Source: DSBX01 sp046484845
GTDB taxonomy: Bacteria; Hydrothermota; Tepidihabitantia; Tepidihabitantales; Tepidihabitantaceae
NCBI GenBank assembly: GCA_046484845.1
Contig: JAWOIB010000062.1
Span: forward strand, 1 to 14,147
Direction of reading: 5' to 3'
DNA: 14,147 nt
Shown piece after piece: positions 12,458-14,147 of this stretch (the first letter of the stretch is position 1; every line of letters begins with the position of its first letter). Made by a program: the position numbers and the translations under genes. The notes below the pieces were generated by a model, which was not told where the DNA came from, did no database searches, and saw only the letters and a program-made list of their open reading frames with translations.

Positions 12458-14147
12458 ATGCTCAGGAATGTCCTGCTTGCACTCGTAGTGCTCGCGGCCG
12501 CGGCCAGCGGCCAGCGGCTGGAGGCGACCGTACTACTGCCCGATTCGCTCGGGGTCGGCTATCCGAGCCGGATGGCGCACAATAGCGTCAACGGCCGGAT
12601 TTACGCCGCCGGCACCGCCGGCGACCAGGTGGTCGTGGTTGACGCCGCGACCGGCGCGCGCATCGGCCGCATCCCGGTCGCGCCGTACCAGGGGGTGTAC
12701 GCCCTGCACCACAACCCGGCCAACAACAAGCTCTACATCGCCACCGGGGGCTCCGACGCCGCCCTGCTGGTCGTGGACGGCGCGAGCAACACGGTGCTCG
12801 CCACCATCCCGGTGAGCGGTTACGTCTACGGCATCGTCGCCAACCCGGCCAACAACGAGGTCTACTGCGTCAACTCGCAGAAGGACTCGGTGACCGTGGT
12901 GGACGGCACGTCCAACAGCATCGTCGGCCGGGTGAAAGTCGGCCGCGGTCCGCAGGCGCTGTGCGTCAACGAGACGAACAACCGGGTCTACGTGTCCAGC
13001 ACGTCCGACAGCTCGGTGACGGTGATTGACGGCGCGAGCCACACGGTGCTGGCCACGGTCCAGACCGGCCGCTGGCCGCTGGCGCTCTGCTGGAACTCCC
13101 GGGAGAACAAGGTCTACAGCGCCAACGCCACCGGTGGCAGTGTCACCGTCATCGACGGCGCGAGCCACGCGGTGCTCGCCACGGTCGCGACCGGCGCCCA
13201 GACGCGCTCCATCTGCTACAACTCAACCGACAGCAAGGTCTACGCCGCGGCCAACGGCGCGAGCAAGATGGTGATCATCAACGGCGTGACGAACGGCATC
13301 GAAGCGGAAATCACCGTCGGCTCGGCTTACGCGGTCGGGTACAACCCGACCGATAACAAGGTCTACTGTACCGCGCAGTGGAGCCGTACCGCAACCATCG
13401 TTGACGGCGCGACCAACTCGGTGCTCGGCACCGCCGCGGTGGGCTACATCCCGGAACCGGTCGTCCACGCCGGCGCGGCAAACCGGGTCTTCGTCAGCAA
13501 CCGCGACTACAACACCCTGAGCGCCATCGACGGGGTCGGGAACACGACGGTCGCGACAGTCCACGTCGGCTGTCGTATGACGGACGCCTGCTTTGACCCG
13601 GACCGGAACCGGCTCTACGTGCCGAACGTCTACGGCCCGAACGTCGCGGTGCTGGACGGCGCGACCAGCGAGGTCATCGCCGAACTGCCGGCCGGGCCGA
13701 ACGCGAGGGCGGTCTGCTACGACGGCACGAACCACAAGGTCTTCGTCGCCGCGGAGGGCAGGGTGATGGTGATTGACGCCGCGGCCGGCACGGTGCTGGA
13801 TTCGGTGCCGGTCGGCGGCCAGCCGATGGCGATCGCGTTCAACCCGGTCGCGGGCAAGGTTTACTATGCGGGCACGATGACGGACTCGCTGGTCGTCATT
13901 GACGCGGCGACCCACGCGGTCCTCGCCCGGCACCGGACCGGCCATGCGCCGATCGCGCTCGCGGTCAGCGAAGCCAGCAACCGGGTCTACGCCGCGATCC
14001 GGAACCACAACCACGTCGCGGTCTTCGACGGCGCGACCAACGCCCTGCTCGACACGGTCCCGGTCGGCGCCGGGCCCTACACGCTCTGCCACAACGCCGC
14101 CGGCGACAAGATCTACGTCGCGAACTACGGCGATTCCACCGTCTCGG
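12458..14147 (+). CDS. Secreted YVTN-type beta-propeller repeat protein (partial, runs off right edge)
   Basis: The ATG at 12458 has GGAGG five bases upstream. The frame is open to the window end, giving 563 complete codons. A signal peptide (MLRNVLLALVVLAAAASG) is followed by at least twelve complete repeats of about 42 residues and the start of a thirteenth. Each has the form NKVYVAN, a short loop, VxVIDGAT(N/H)xVLATV, then xxGxxPxALCxN. This is the YVTN/YncE-like propeller pattern, usually found in exported or surface proteins. Thirteen or more repeats are too many for one seven-bladed propeller and suggest two in tandem. Many repeats carry a Cys in the last strand, so disulfides or metal sites are possible. 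No catalytic domain is seen before the edge. The function is unknown; surface binding or structure is most likely. Confidence 0.85.
   Translation, partial: MLRNVLLALVVLAAAASGQRLEATVLLPDSLGVGYPSRMAHNSVNGRIYAAGTAGDQVVVVDAATGARIGRIPVAPYQGVYALHHNPANNKLYIATGGSDAALLVVDGASNTVLATIPVSGYVYGIVANPANNEVYCVNSQKDSVTVVDGTSNSIVGRVKVGRGPQALCVNETNNRVYVSSTSDSSVTVIDGASHTVLATVQTGRWPLALCWNSRENKVYSANATGGSVTVIDGASHAVLATVATGAQTRSICYNSTDSKVYAAANGASKMVIINGVTNGIEAEITVGSAYAVGYNPTDNKVYCTAQWSRTATIVDGATNSVLGTAAVGYIPEPVVHAGAANRVFVSNRDYNTLSAIDGVGNTTVATVHVGCRMTDACFDPDRNRLYVPNVYGPNVAVLDGATSEVIAELPAGPNARAVCYDGTNHKVFVAAEGRVMVIDAAAGTVLDSVPVGGQPMAIAFNPVAGKVYYAGTMTDSLVVIDAATHAVLARHRTGHAPIALAVSEASNRVYAAIRNHNHVAVFDGATNALLDTVPVGAGPYTLCHNAAGDKIYVANYGDSTVS

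Noticed and set aside
11007..12488. Long plus-strand open frame (493 codons), rich in Glu, Asp and Gly
   Set aside because: It is antisense to the flippase-like gene, which has membrane segments and family motifs. The acidic low-complexity protein is what the complement of GC-biased codons gives, and it has no ribosome site.
12533..14092. Two long minus-strand frames (12533-13168 and 13223-14092) with VDxVV-type repeats
   Set aside because: They mirror the repeats of the propeller gene on the plus strand, which alone has a promoter, ribosome site and signal peptide.

Overview
The window is GC-rich (well over 60% G+C by eye) bacterial DNA. Its mix of genes suggests a Gram-negative, FCB-like lineage. 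It has a TonB-dependent receptor with a carboxypeptidase-regulatory domain, long secreted propellers of YVTN and BNR/sialidase type, a Por/T9SS-like C-terminal tail, and gingipain-like Ig and carbohydrate-binding modules. Candidate division WOR-3 or a relative is my best guess from family resemblance; I cannot confirm it. No mobile element, tRNA, rRNA or CRISPR array was recognised.

Layout. At 1-1338 (-) lies a secreted modular protein that runs off the left edge. Its frame is interrupted by one UGA at 775-777, and a hairpin resembling a bacterial SECIS element follows directly. A divergent promoter pair at 1372-1451 separates it from a secreted seven-repeat propeller with a sorting tail (1554-3020, +). 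Next come a NOL1/NOP2/Sun m5C RNA methyltransferase (3101-4075) and, overlapping it by one base, a separate gene for the RsmF-type PUA-like domain (4075-4497). A three-gene unit follows: fhs (formate-tetrahydrofolate ligase, 4575-6242), an ABC ATPase (6244-6966) and an ABC-2 permease (6963-8225). After a gene-poor 355-base stretch comes a TonB-dependent receptor (about 8581-10773). It converges on a flippase-like membrane protein (11217-12320, -). The 443 bases between them hold fourteen indel-free 12-bp tandem units, a G-quadruplex motif and GC-rich hairpins. A second divergent promoter pair (12330-12435) drives the flippase-like gene and a YVTN-type propeller (12458 to beyond the right edge, +), which is open to the window end.

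The genes serve several purposes: cell-surface and secreted proteins at both ends and the receptor in the middle, RNA modification, one-carbon metabolism and export. Promoters are unusually uniform. Five of the six have a TTGnnn -35 box exactly 16 bp from a TAnnnT -10 box, and the sixth fits 16 or 17 bp. Two of them sit so close to an ATG lacking a Shine-Dalgarno site that leaderless mRNAs are likely.

The observation most worth following is the in-frame UGA with its SECIS-like hairpin. It would create a U-x-x-C motif in an exported protein. A TGY-to-TGA mutation or sequencing error is the main alternative.
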